DNA of 13,793 nt, taken from NCBI GenBank assembly GCA_025201705.1, contig MU617406.1, positions 1 to 13,793 on the forward strand. Direction: 5' to 3'. This DNA is from Dissophora ornata (Eukaryota; Mortierellomycota; Mortierellomycetes; Mortierellales; Mortierellaceae). The notes under the pieces are model-generated. The model did no database searches. It was not told where the DNA came from and saw only the letters and a program-made list of their open reading frames with translations. Shown piece by piece: positions 1 through 10,500 of the stretch (positions within the stretch are counted from its first letter, which is position 1; the number at the start of each line of letters is the position of its first letter). The position numbers and the translations under genes were made by a program.

Positions 1-1215
1 GGAGACGGACATGGAAACGAACACCGCGCACGGACGGAAACAACAGGCACGAAATGGGATATGGTTCTCTCAGCAATGCAAAAAAAAAAAATCCATACAG
101 AACTAAAAAAGGGAGCAAAGGCAGGAGGGAGGGAGGGGGGGCCTCCATGGGGAATGGGTATGGCAAACCACCCCCGATAGAGAGTGGAGGGAGAAAGAAG
201 GAAAAAAAGGGCCGCCTCATTGCCACAAAGGGTCTTCGCCTGCTGATTCTGTGATCCTATCTACTACTGTCTCTCTCCCTTTTGTAGGAACGAATCGGGG
301 TCTTTGAAGGAAGAAATGACAGGCTTTGATTTTCGTGTGGACTAGGACCCAGGTGGAAGTATCTCGATGCCTTGAAGAAGGTGCCTGGCGTTGAACGCGT
401 CGGCACATGGGGGGTAAGCACGCTGCGGCACTTGGAGACAAGCATCCTAGACGCCAAGGGATGCCGAGAGATGCATCTCTAGCCCTACGAAGCATAGATC
501 GGGAAACATGCGCTATAGCCAAGACTGAGAAAGCAATGAGAGCATTTCCTTTGCTGGACGTGTTTCGTGCAGGCAGAGCAGAGAGCACTAAGTTTGAGTC
601 GTATTGTTGTTTGTAACACGATTTCATGATTACACATTCTTCTGCGTTGTGCAAATTGCAATCAACAGCTGAAAGCTGCAGACGCTCTAGCATGTGCCAG
701 AGGCGATCGGCTCCCCCCCCTCCCTTTTCACACGAGTTTCCTGCCCACATCCAAGCAGACACAGATGCGCCCCCCTCCCTTGCCGTGGACTGCAGCACGG
801 TGCACACAGAGCCATGCGGTGTGGAAAACACCCCCTTTTTGCACCTTCCTTCCTCTGCGGCCGGTCATGTGACCAGATCAATTTTCCCAAGATAGGGTTT
901 CGAGTTATCAATCACAATTGCGATGGAGCGTTGGCCATTCCTAATCTCATATTCACAGCATTCGCCCAACGAATGCTTTTTCAGCTGTTTGCGCATCTAG
1001 CGTTCCACCTGGACCAATTGATGAGGTCATTTTTGGACAGCTGTGTCATTGTGCGGGGCTGGGCAAAGGGACCACCGCTCTGGCTTGGCAGCTCTCAGAT
1101 GCGAACCTCAACAAACGAAACGATACCCTTTTCTCGAGTATCTCCGTTCATTCGCTCTCCCCTCTGCACCAGTCACAGCCCTATCAGGGGTAAGAAATCA
1201 TCGTTGACTGTTCGT
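1..1215. other. Left intergenic region, no gene supported
   Basis: Open frames occur on both strands, the longest on the minus strand at 217-831 and the plus strand at 694-1338. They overlap each other in conflicting frames, their translations are rich in Cys, Arg, Pro and Ser, and no domain, signal peptide or convincing splice pattern emerges. The stretch contains purine-rich and pyrimidine-rich runs (for example C-rich blocks near 711-725 and 771-780). A CCAAT box lies at 1014-1018, about 310 bases before the first gene. It is best read as upstream regulatory DNA of the PAQR gene plus unknown sequence belonging to whatever lies further left. Confidence 0.5.
127..141 (+). other. G-quadruplex-type motif
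   Basis: Four G-tracts of three separated by single bases (GGG-A-GGG-A-GGG-G-GGG) fit the standard G-quadruplex pattern. It sits inside a longer purine-rich stretch (about 109-215). There is no gene close enough to assign a role; it may be simple low-complexity sequence. Confidence 0.45.
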
Positions 1216-1223
1216 TATAAAAA
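1216..1223 (+). promoter_or_regulatory. TATA box of the PAQR gene
   Basis: TATAAAAA lies 108 bases before the ATG at 1331 and is followed by a CT-rich leader (about 1268-1300), a common promoter layout in fungi. The start codon context is CTACAATGTC, with A at -3 relative to the ATG. Confidence 0.6.
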
Positions 1224-1330
1224 GCGGCGGCTTTCCTCAATTGAAGGCGTATTAAATCGTATCCACATCACACCTTCTCACCCTCTCTCTCTTCATACTC
1301 TGACTATCCGCAACCTGGGCCGTTTCTACA

Positions 1331-2365
1331 ATGTCTGACCCGTCCTCTATCAGATCAAGAGCCTCTGCGCCAAAGAGCTCGTCCCCCACTGCCACAATGT
1401 CATCCTCCTCCTCAACATCGTCGTCCACAACAACAGCACACACCATCCAACAGAGTCACCAGGATGCAAAGGGCTCAACTGGGATCTTTACGATCAGACC
1501 AGCTGGTTCGCAGGACAGTGGAGCAGGAGCAGGAACCTCTGTAGCTGATAGTGCATCAGCCCACTCTTCCCAATATGGTTCCGTAAAGGATTCTGACAAC
1601 CTTGGACCGATCTGCACCTGGGACGAATTGCCAGACTGGATGCATGATAACCCAGCTATCTGGACCGGATACCGACGACCCACTTTCAGCTACAAGAAAT
1701 GTCTCGCCTCTCTAGGATTCCTGCACAACGAGAGTGGTAAGATCCAAAAAGACGACGGAGCAAAACTTGGATCACATCAAAAAAAAAGAGATCGAGTTTT
1801 TGTGTTAACAAATTTTTCTTCTGTTTGGCAATCTCAAAAATCGCCCTTGTAGTCAACATCTGGACACATTTGCTTGGTGCGATTGTTTGCATTGTTGGAT
1901 CGCCCCTTGCGTATTTCAAGATCTTTGGAGTGCTCGAGACCATCCGGTGGACGGACGTTGCAGTCTTTTACATCTTTATGGGAGGCGCGATCATCTGTTT
2001 GTCCATGTCAGCAAGCTTCCACACCTTTTCCTGTCACTCCGAGACGGTCTCGCATCAGTGGAACCGATGCGATTATGTCGGCATTGTCTTTTTGATTGCA
2101 GGATCGTTCTACCCAGCCATCTTTTATGGATTCTACTGCTTCAAGGTCTGGCAGATCACCTATATCAGCTTGATTACAGTGTTTGGAGCTGCCACGGTCG
2201 TGACAGTGATCCGACCCAAATTCAGAACACCCCAGTACCGCTGGGTTCGTTCGTGCATGTTCTTGGCCATGGGTCTCTCGGCTGTCTTCCCTGTCATCCA
2301 CTCCCTTTTTCTCTACGGGGTATGTTCCTCTGCCATTGAATTCGAGTGTTGAATGCCAACCAACC

Positions 2366-2396
<31 letters not shown>

Positions 2397-2703
2397 AGTT
2401 ACTAACAAAACCTTCACTTCTTTTACACAGCTCGATTTGGCGCACAGGGCAATCTCTTTGAACTACATGGTGTGCATGGGAGCAGCCTATGTCTTTGGCG
2501 CACTGTTGTATGGAAGCCGCACACCCGAGCGGTTATTTCCTGGAAAGTTTGACCACTTTGGAGCATCACACCAAATCTTCCACGTCTGTGTCCTGATCGG
2601 AGTCACCATCCATTTCTTGGGCGTCACCAAGGCCATGGCCTTCTGGCACGATACCAACCACAGCTGCGCGATCCCCATCAATGAGATGAGGGCCCAGTAT
2701 TAA
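1331..2703 (+). CDS. PAQR / haemolysin-III family (ADIPOR/Izh-like) seven-helix membrane protein
   Basis: Exons 1331-1736, 1853-2319 and 2431-2703 join in phase to 381 residues. Exon 1 supplies a Ser/Thr-rich, probably disordered cytosolic N-terminus (about 1-95), then a WDELPDW segment and the start of the family core, ending LHNES. Splicing restores the family signature HNESVNIWTHLLGA across the first junction. Seven hydrophobic helices follow, at about 138-157, 170-194, 210-232, 236-254, 265-290, 300-318 and 340-365. The metal-site residues of the family are visible: His192 (SMSASFH), Asp209 (RCDYVGI), and His338 and His342 (SHQIFH). In characterised relatives this site binds zinc; adiponectin receptors and yeast Izh proteins act in lipid/ceramide signalling and zinc homeostasis. 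Intron 2 (2320-2430) has a perfect TACTAAC branch site at 2400-2406. Length is normal for the family. Family is certain; ligand and location are unknown. Confidence 0.95.
2366..2393 (+). repeat. A28 homopolymer inside PAQR intron 2
   Basis: Twenty-eight consecutive A residues lie in the intron, seven bases before the TACTAAC branch site. The tract is probably length-variable between strains and prone to sequencing error, but because it is intronic it does not affect the reading frame. Confidence 0.9.
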
Positions 2704-2730
2704 TTGAATATACCCTCCCTCTCCCACAGC

Positions 2731-2764
2731 CTCTTTCTCTCTCTGTCTCTCTCTCTCTCTCTCT
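2731..2764 (+). repeat. CT microsatellite in the PAQR 3' region
   Basis: A nearly pure CT repeat with one T interruption and one G; the longest uninterrupted TC run is 2746-2764. It begins 28 bases after the PAQR stop codon, so it is probably in the 3' UTR. Confidence 0.85.
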
Positions 2765-2927
2765 TATGACCTCTTCCTTCACGCTTTCATGATCTTCAAA
2801 CTGTTTTTACACCATGCACTTGTTCTCTTCACTCTCGTCCATGTAGACACCTTCATCATCGCTAGAACTGCTTTCCTTCTTTCCCACACTGGAACAACCA
2901 TGACTAGACAAGATTACTACTATCTTT

Positions 2928-2933
2928 AATAAA
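2928..2933 (+). terminator. Poly(A) signal of the PAQR gene
   Basis: AATAAA lies 225 bases past the PAQR stop and 17 bases before the end of the convergent hydrolase gene. Cleavage 10-30 bases downstream would make the PAQR transcript overlap the last codons of that gene. Confidence 0.5.
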
Positions 2934-2949
2934 AAGCCCCCACAAACTA

Positions 2950-4245
2950 TTATGCCACCGTGGACACAGCAACAGTCCATTCGTCTGCCATCTTCTTTAA
3001 CTCTGCCTTCTTTGTCACTGCTACACTCTTCTTGACCGTCTTTGCCTTGTCTTCAACCTCGTATCCATCCCCTTGACTCTTTTTTGATACAATAGTGATC
3101 GCCTCGTCCATGAACTGCATTGTCCATTCAGAAATCGCATCGATCAGGGCTTCCTTCTTGCCCTGTGCGGGCTTGGAACTTCCAAACCCCAATCCATGAT
3201 CTGCATCCGAAACCTGAACGACTTCCCGAGGGGAGGCTTTCATGTCCTTGAAGACCTTAGCCAACAATGTGGGTTGACACATGGTATCTTTGAGGCCAGA
3301 GATGAACAGTGTAGGAGTTGTGGATGGGATGTCGTATAGGATCTGGTCGCGGAGGGCTTTGGTGTTGTCGGCTGTGTGGAGAGGGTAGGAGAAGAAGATC
3401 AATCCGGAGATGTAGTTGGGAGGGAAGTCTGAGGGGGCTGCTGCTGCAGAAGCAGACTTTTTCGAGGGGGTTGCTTTCTTTCCTTTGGCAGCAGTCTTCT
3501 TGGCGGGTGCTGATGAGGAGGTGTCCGTCGTGGAGGTCGGGTCTTTGGCCGCAAGCTGGGCTGCCACGGTTCCGGCCACTGGAAACAGAAGAAAAAGAAA
3601 TGTTTAAATTTTGGTGGCAACAGTGAGCAATTGGAAAGGGGACAGCCATTTTGCAAGATCTGAACTCACCTCTTGTTCCCATGCTATGTCCACCGAGGAA
3701 ACAGCCCTTCAGCGGATGCACGCCGGTTGCGGGGTGGAAGAGGTGTTCCACGACTCTTGTGCAAAGCGAAACGCGGAATCCTAAATGCACAATAGCACGT
3801 TATAGCATGGTACCGTCGTTCAGTGGCCTATCTTTCATGCACAGTGGTAGACAGGAGAGGGGGATCAATTTAATTCATTCTCGCACCAAGGTTAGGGACT
3901 TTCGCACGGTATCGAGCGCAAAAGTGACCGTGTCTTGCGACCTCGTTCGCGACAGCTGTCAGCAATGCCGTCTTCTCGTCGCCACCTGCAGTGGCAGGAA
4001 ACGGAGTGGAGAGAGACAGACAGGGAGAGAGAGAGGGAGAGAGGGAGGAATATGTAAACAACGCGGTGTATGGGCGTTTGGTTTGCAGGTCAAGATGAAA
4101 GTCAGGGGACCAAACCTGCACCGGGACCAAGGAGTAGGCCGTAGCCAGAGCGCTCAACGGTGTCTGGAGGAATGGTCAGAGTGACAGCGATGGCGGACTT
4201 GCCGGGCCATGGGATTGAGATTTCCTTTTGTGTCGGTTCCGACAT
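2950..4245 (-). CDS. TEX30/KANL3-type alpha/beta hydrolase-fold protein
   Basis: Exons, in transcript order: 4245-4116, 3985-3887, 3780-3670 and 3578-2950, giving 322 residues. All junctions are GT-AG and phase-consistent; introns are 130, 106 and 91 bases. The first intron carries a long pyrimidine tract. The family layout is recognisable: GLLLGPGAGG near 37-45 (the oxyanion-side turn), RYRAKVPNLGFRV at 68-80, the nucleophile elbow GGHSMGTR with Ser109, GLIFFSYPLH in the second half, LFISGLKDTMC with Asp211, and DADHGLGF with His241. Ser109-Asp211-His241 therefore form a complete putative catalytic triad. A Lys/Ala/Ser-rich low-complexity insert (about 126-165) separates the elbow from the next core strand, and the C-terminus is Lys-rich. 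Substrate is unknown; animal relatives include a subunit of the NSL histone acetyltransferase complex, but nothing here shows such a role. The ATG at 4245 is chosen because the family N-terminus follows at once. Confidence 0.93.
4013..4047 (-). repeat. CT/GA-rich tract in hydrolase intron 1
   Basis: A GA-rich stretch on the plus strand, that is a CT-rich tract in the transcript, lies about 25-60 bases before the 3' splice site at 3986. It is a microsatellite that probably doubles as the polypyrimidine tract of this intron. Confidence 0.7.
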
Positions 4246-4258
4246 GAGAGAATGATGC

Positions 4259-4412
4259 GAATGGAAGGATTAGCTGAATTCTGATTTAGGACGGGTATGA
4301 CGAAGAGTCAACAGGCTCACGAGATGTACACGAACAACCGACCGAATGCTCAATTGCTACGGCGAATGCCTTGTCCACTACTGCGTGCACCAGAGAGTGT
4401 CAACATGATTAT
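4259..4412 (+). repeat. Diverged direct repeat, copy 1 (upstream of hydrolase gene)
   Basis: This segment recurs at 12246-12503 in the same orientation, with indels. Perfectly shared blocks include 4325-4348 with 12365-12388 (24 bases), 4392-4412 with 12483-12503 (21 bases), 4289-4303 with 12327-12341 (15 bases) and AGCTGAATTC at 4272-4281 with 12280-12289, all in the same order. The repeat ends about 14 bases before the hydrolase ATG, so it covers that gene's probable promoter. It is shorter than copy 2 (154 against 258 bases). Confidence 0.85.
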
Positions 4413-4510
4413 AATTTGAAATCTGAGAACGTAATCTGCAGTGAATCGAACAAGATAGCAGAAGCCGAAAGGATATTACACCACACGCATAGCAAACTGG
4501 TTAGGCAAAG

Positions 4511-7500
4511 CTAAGCTGTCGATGAACGCATCAGTAAGAGGTTTTTCAGTTCCTCGAGTTGTTTCTGGACTTGCTCCTGCTGGATTGAAAATTGGTCTTT
4601 CTGAGCGGCATTCTGGTCTTTCTGAGCTGCAAACTGGCTTTTCTGAGCTGCAAACTGGTCATTCTGAGCTGCAAACTGTTCCTGCTGAATTGTGAACTGC
4701 TCCTGTTGAGTTCTGCCTTGATTGCTTAACTGGGTTCGAAGAAGTAGCACTTGTGATTTGAGATCACCAACTTGAGAGTTCAGTTCACCAACTTGAGAGT
4801 TCAGTTCAGCAATAGTTGCTTGTTCCTCGCTTGGTGGTTGCCGCTGCAACGGAGATGGGTCTTTAGGAACATCTTCCGCAACGTCATCCTGCTCAGCTGC
4901 CGTGCTCAAAGTCGCCGTTCCCTCATAGTTTAGAACATTGCCATCACTGACACCACCACTACTCACTACCTTGTCGGCAGTCCCGTCCGTGGTCTTGGCC
5001 GCGGACTCAGAGTCGGTAATTTTGAGACCCTCCACCTCCTCATCGCCAGGGACAGCATCACCATCCGTCTTGCCACTGTCTTCCTTCACTTCCTCCTCAT
5101 CTAAGTCCTTAGCCATCCCCTCTCCTTCCATACTTTCATCCACCTCCTCACCTTCAAACATATAATCGTCGTCTGCTTCATCATCGTCAGCCGCCGTTGG
5201 CCTTGCCAGCTGCTCCTCCATCGCATTCGATTTCTCCGTGGCACTGTCTTTGGCATCATATTTGACCCAATGCTCATGGACCTGCTTCGGTGTGGCCGAG
5301 TAGTAGATCTCCCTTGGGAAGTAATCATAGGTTTGACGGAATCCTGGAATGTGGTACGACATGTTCTCCGCTGATTCAATGTGCCGTAGTCGAGACTCAA
5401 TCCAGACGAGACGCCAACCGTCATCACCCTTAGCAAAGGCAACGTTGATCAAGGCTAGTAAATGTGGCGCATGGGGCAGGGAGAATGTACAGAGAAAATA
5501 AAATGCACGATATTAGATGGCAATCATTAACAACGGCAGTGATTTACTCGCAATCTTACCAATAAGCACATTGAGCATCAGGATGACGGTAAAGAAGAAG
5601 AAAAGCGCCATCATCAGCTGAAATCCAAATTCCTTCTTCGCGAAATCATCGCCAACTGGATCCCATATTCCACCCTATTGTATGGAAACCAGAGAGAGTG
5701 AGACGATGAAACATCAGTCAGTATTTGTAACTATTAGTAAGGACTTGTAACAGTATCTGATAGAGCTAATCAACGCATCAAAACAACATGACGGGTATAA
5801 TCTGATGCTCCCTACCATGAAGAAATATGTCTCGAATAGGGCCTCAATAAAGTTGCCTGAAAAGGCTGATGTCGAAGGATCACATCCTTCATATGGACAG
5901 GATCGAAGCAGGTGAAGAGTAGCGATGGCGAACGCGAGGATACCTCCCGCGAAAATGAAGAAGAATACGCGCATCTCATACACGGCTTCTTGAATGATTG
6001 TCACATATTTGCAAACGCTCCTAGTGATCCTCAGTTCGAACAACTGTTGTAAATATAAACAAGACGAGTGTGATAAATGCTCCAGTCCACAATTTTCAGA
6101 CAAAGCAACTACCAAGCCAATTTTCCCTCTCGTTGTCATTCTCCCTCAGTCTGCACATACCATATGTAGAAAGACAGCAAGGACTGAGAAACTCAAGAAG
6201 CGAGTGTTCCCATGCGTGTCTCCTCGGTTAATAACAACAATCTGGTCGATGCTCGCCGCCATCGTCAGAGAAAATACAAGCATGTCGAGAAAGTTGTATC
6301 CAGAACTAACATAGAAATATAAGATGGGTAGTTCACGGTCAGGTTACCGAAAGTAAAATGTTTTCTTTGCACTCTGCAATATATGCTCGGTTTTCTTACT
6401 TTGTGTAGCGGTAAAAACAACGGACAGCCTGCAACAATTCCAGCCAGATAAAAATAGCTGCCATGACGATGATGGCAACAAAGAGGCCGAGGAGTTGGCT
6501 CGGCTGCGGATAGTACACCTGCATGATTGAGGCAATGATCACCAAGGTATATAAACAGCACTGGAAGAAGAAGCGCACAGACCAGTACCAGAACCCAATC
6601 GTGTTCCTATGGTAGCAGCGAACAGAGTACAGGATGAATATGACTGCACGTGAGGGAGCGAAATCCTATTTACGTCGCGTCATACAACAATGCCGCGCGC
6701 AAACTTACCATTTGTATGCGACCAAGGCTGCAATCGCTGGGTTGTCATAGAACTCGATAGGGAAGTCATACGTCTCCACATAGTTGTGGATCCGAAGCCG
6801 ACACTTTAACCGAATCATATGGCGCAGCGTCTTCCACCATGTGGTTGTATGAACCGTTGCTGTCTCTTTGAACGGATCCGAGTCAGGTCCCTTCAACTTC
6901 TTGTCAGCTTTATAGTACCACAGCGCATCAAACGATGCAACAAAGATAGGCTTCGTGAACTTGATGTTGTCCGATTCAGAGCCCTGCACTGTTCCATGCA
7001 GCTGAAAGATTGGATCACTCATCTCGCAAAGCGGTTCTTCGCTAGATTTCCAGAACTTGAGACGGAACTGCGGCGGGCGTGCAACGGTGCTGTGGCTCAG
7101 AACATATGATTGATGCATCGCTGGGACATAGGCAATCCGACCGAGTCGCTCAAATACTTCAGCCGAGGAGATCCCCATGCGTTCGTGAAGAGCTCCAAAG
7201 AGTGGGGAGAGAAAGGCGAAGTTGCGGGAGCGTTGCGCATGACTGAAACAATAGTCCATGATGATCCTCGTGACTTTGAAAGCTAATGCGTTGGTTTCTG
7301 CAACTTTGAGGATGAAGAATAGAGGGTTGTCTTTTTTGTTGGCATAAATATCAGGAACCCAGGTAATACGACCAATGGGCAAGAGCTCTGAAATGATGGT
7401 TTCGATAAATGATCGGCGATCCTGGGTCCACGCTTCACAGATACTGTTGAGAGGTGAGATAGAGCTTCGTTCGCGGCTTTGGCGGATGCGAGCTTTCAGG

Positions 7501-10500
7501 TACCAGATGATAGTTTTCCTGCAACTATCATTTCCTTTGGCGTAGATATCAATGAGTTCGATAAAACCCTGATTCAGACGGTACTCTTCTGCGTTGGGAT
7601 TCGTATCCTTAGGAGAGATGGAGAGCATATCTTCAGGGGAGATGGGGACCACAAGAGTGTCCTCTCCCCCTTTGTCTAGTGACAACACGATCTTGAGGTT
7701 CTTGTCGTGTTGACAGGACTCTACTGAAATTACTTTGGGCGCTTCCTGGAACTTCCAGATAGAAGTTAGACGGCAAAATGGGACTCCAGGTTTTGCAGAG
7801 AGTGTCCACAATGACAGTGAACCGTTCCCAGTCACACCCAGTTGAGATGTCTCCGGTATGAAAAAGGTATAATGGAAATTAGACGTTGGACCCATGGGAA
7901 CATCAAATCTTTGATTAACCATGGAGATACGCATGACTTCAACGTTTTTGCCGACAATGAGCTCAATATTGGTTGTGAGAAAGAACTTAGACCCGGCAGT
8001 GTTGGTGAGCTCATAGTTGCGGCCACTATACATCATCTTTTGTTCGATGGTTCTCTTTCCGCAATTGTCAAATCCAGGACATGCATCCTTCGTATTCACA
8101 TGATCCAAGATGGGACCAGGCTTGAGAATATTGAGGATTGGACCCTGTAGTTGATTATAGAGCACATTAATGGATTGTCATTAGACATGGACTCAGTAAC
8201 AAGAACCGATTTTCCAGGACTGAAACGTACGTGATTGTAACTAAATGTGGGAGCATGACTTGACTGTGGATACCAACAGTCATAGTCCTCATGCATATAG
8301 AACGTCTTCACAATTGCCATGTCGCTCACTCGGACAACACTCCGCATATTGTATCGCGTCGACCGTGACGCTGTCGCCGCCTCCACATTGTAGATTAGGA
8401 AATAATCCTTGCCGAATGAAACTTCAAAATAGTCCTTATCGCCGAGTCCCTTCTTCAGCACGCCAAGCTTGATCCCGGTCATCGTGTCACGGATCTCAAT
8501 CTTATTGCCAACTGTAAGCGCGATCTTGGAGCCATCCAAGGACAGGGAGGGGTTGGCATCACCCTTGTCATCCCCGGTGTAGAGATGAGAGACCAACTTC
8601 CCTGTCTGGAAGTCCCAGACTGATATTGCCCCTCTAGACCCGGTCCAGGCGAAATACCGTCCTTGAATACTGCGAGAAAATGTTTGTATTACACCGTCAT
8701 CAATTTTGTTCTGCATATCGAGCTTGTAGAGCAAATTCCAGGTTCCCTTCGTACTATAGGCAGAGAAAGTCAACCCGTCCGTGCCCCAGAACCGCTCGGC
8801 GTCCTCATTATCGTTGTTGGGATCCGGTCGATAGAAACACGCTGTTCTGAATTTTTTACCATCACAAATCGTTTTGGTTTGTTCGAGTTTCGCAGGCTCC
8901 GATGGATCCCTGTCGGCTGGAGCTGCGAGTTTGACCTTATAAACACGAAATGGAAGACTTTCATTTCCGCCGACGTCATGAGTGACCGAGAACGCGACTT
9001 GTGATCCAGAACTGGATATGTTGATCCAAGTTGAAAAAAGTCCTGCGGCGGAGACATTGAACTTTGCACTCGCGAATGGCTTATTGATGATCTGGGGTGC
9101 TTTAGTTGCTTGTTGCTGTTCATGAGGAACGTCGTCATTCTTTTTGGGCGATCGCAGATCCCAGAGATCGACATGCAGGAAACCTTCGGTGGAGTAAAGG
9201 GTAGCAGCGTAGTCCCCCTGGTCTGAGGTGTCGTAGTCGCGGATTTTAACAGGACATTTTGAAATGGAATCTGACCCGACACTGACGATTTGATCAGGTC
9301 GGCCCTCGCCGTAGATGGTGAAGGCTGCGTGAATTTAATAAGCGTATACAGCAATTGGATATCAGATCAGATCATCATGAAGAGCACAGAGATTCTTTAA
9401 CCAAATAATCGATTGACACGGCACTTACCATCGGTCCCAGCCATTTTTCCTAACTGGCAATGCTGTAATTCAATATAGTGGATCTCAAATGAAGTGGCAG
9501 GACGGTCATCCTCAGGAGTGAATTTAATCGTCAGCTCTAAATCCCAACTCGACCAGGTGCGCGCAATGGAGCGATGGAGCCTCAAGAGTGAGAAATCCTC
9601 TTGGGCTAGAAATCGTGAGATAAGGTCGCGTAAGTCACATGGATGGCAATATGATCAGGAGTTCATGAAAGTGGTTTCTTTCATGTGTACGGTTTGTGTG
9701 CACTTTCACTTCCGGAAGAACTTACGAAAGGCGTAAAGGTCCTGCTTCTTAACAACTGTCGTGTGTGAATAGAGCTGAGAGTGCATGTCAAACATTCATA
9801 ATATTGAGTACAGGTATCATGATTAGTCTTGAGGAGGAAGTCCTCAATGGCGCAATTGTTAAGAATTATATCAGCGTTCATTTTTCTTTCGTCAACGACT
9901 TACTCCACATTCCAAGTCGAATTTGATCTCCTTCACGTTGCGGATGTATGTTCTTTTAAAAGAGACACACATGACAACCTCGTAGTTGTATCCTTTCTCA
10001 ATGTCATCATCCATTGGAAGCTTATAGAGTATCATGCCGCTGGTGTCGAGTACACATGGCGTAGTGAGCCTACAAAAAAAAAAGAAAAGAAGCAAAGATC
10101 CTGTCAGATGGCGGGGGCGCATTCCAACACTCGTAAGAAGTATTGCAAGCGGCAGTAATGGGTGTTGACTAAGTAGTATGGTTAGAACCACACGTACTTT
10201 TGTGTCCCTCTTCGCCGGTTTTCTGGCGACTCTTTCGTTTTTTCGAGATACCATCGGCGGATCGCTACCAAAAAGTCATGAGGCGCATATGAAGATATGA
10301 GCAGTTGCTTTGATGTTCAAAACGTATGCATTGTGCAGTCGACCCTGTCACTTACCATTGCGAGACTGTATCCCCTGTACTTTGGCCTTCCATGCCCGGG
10401 TCTCTGTTGGCTCTCCTTCGTCTTCCTCTTCTTCTTCTTCTTCATCACCTTCCTCTCTTTCTTCATTGCCGCATGTTTTCTCTTGTCTATCGCCTTCACT

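Noticed and set aside
217..831. 204-codon open frame on the minus strand in the left flank
   Set aside because: It overlaps open frames on the other strand, shows erratic composition with many Cys, Arg and Ser, and has no recognisable domain or promoter.
694..1338. 214-codon plus-strand open frame running into the PAQR start
   Set aside because: It covers the PAQR TATA box and leader, ends just after the PAQR ATG in another frame, and has no domain.
3651..4184. 177-codon plus-strand frame opposite the hydrolase gene
   Set aside because: It spans three exons and two introns of the hydrolase in antisense and shows no domain.
8770..9354. 194-codon minus-strand open frame
   Set aside because: The true exon 6 frame, one base away, is open over the same region and joins on to the WD40-like sequence with correct splice phases at 9324; this frame is a shadow.
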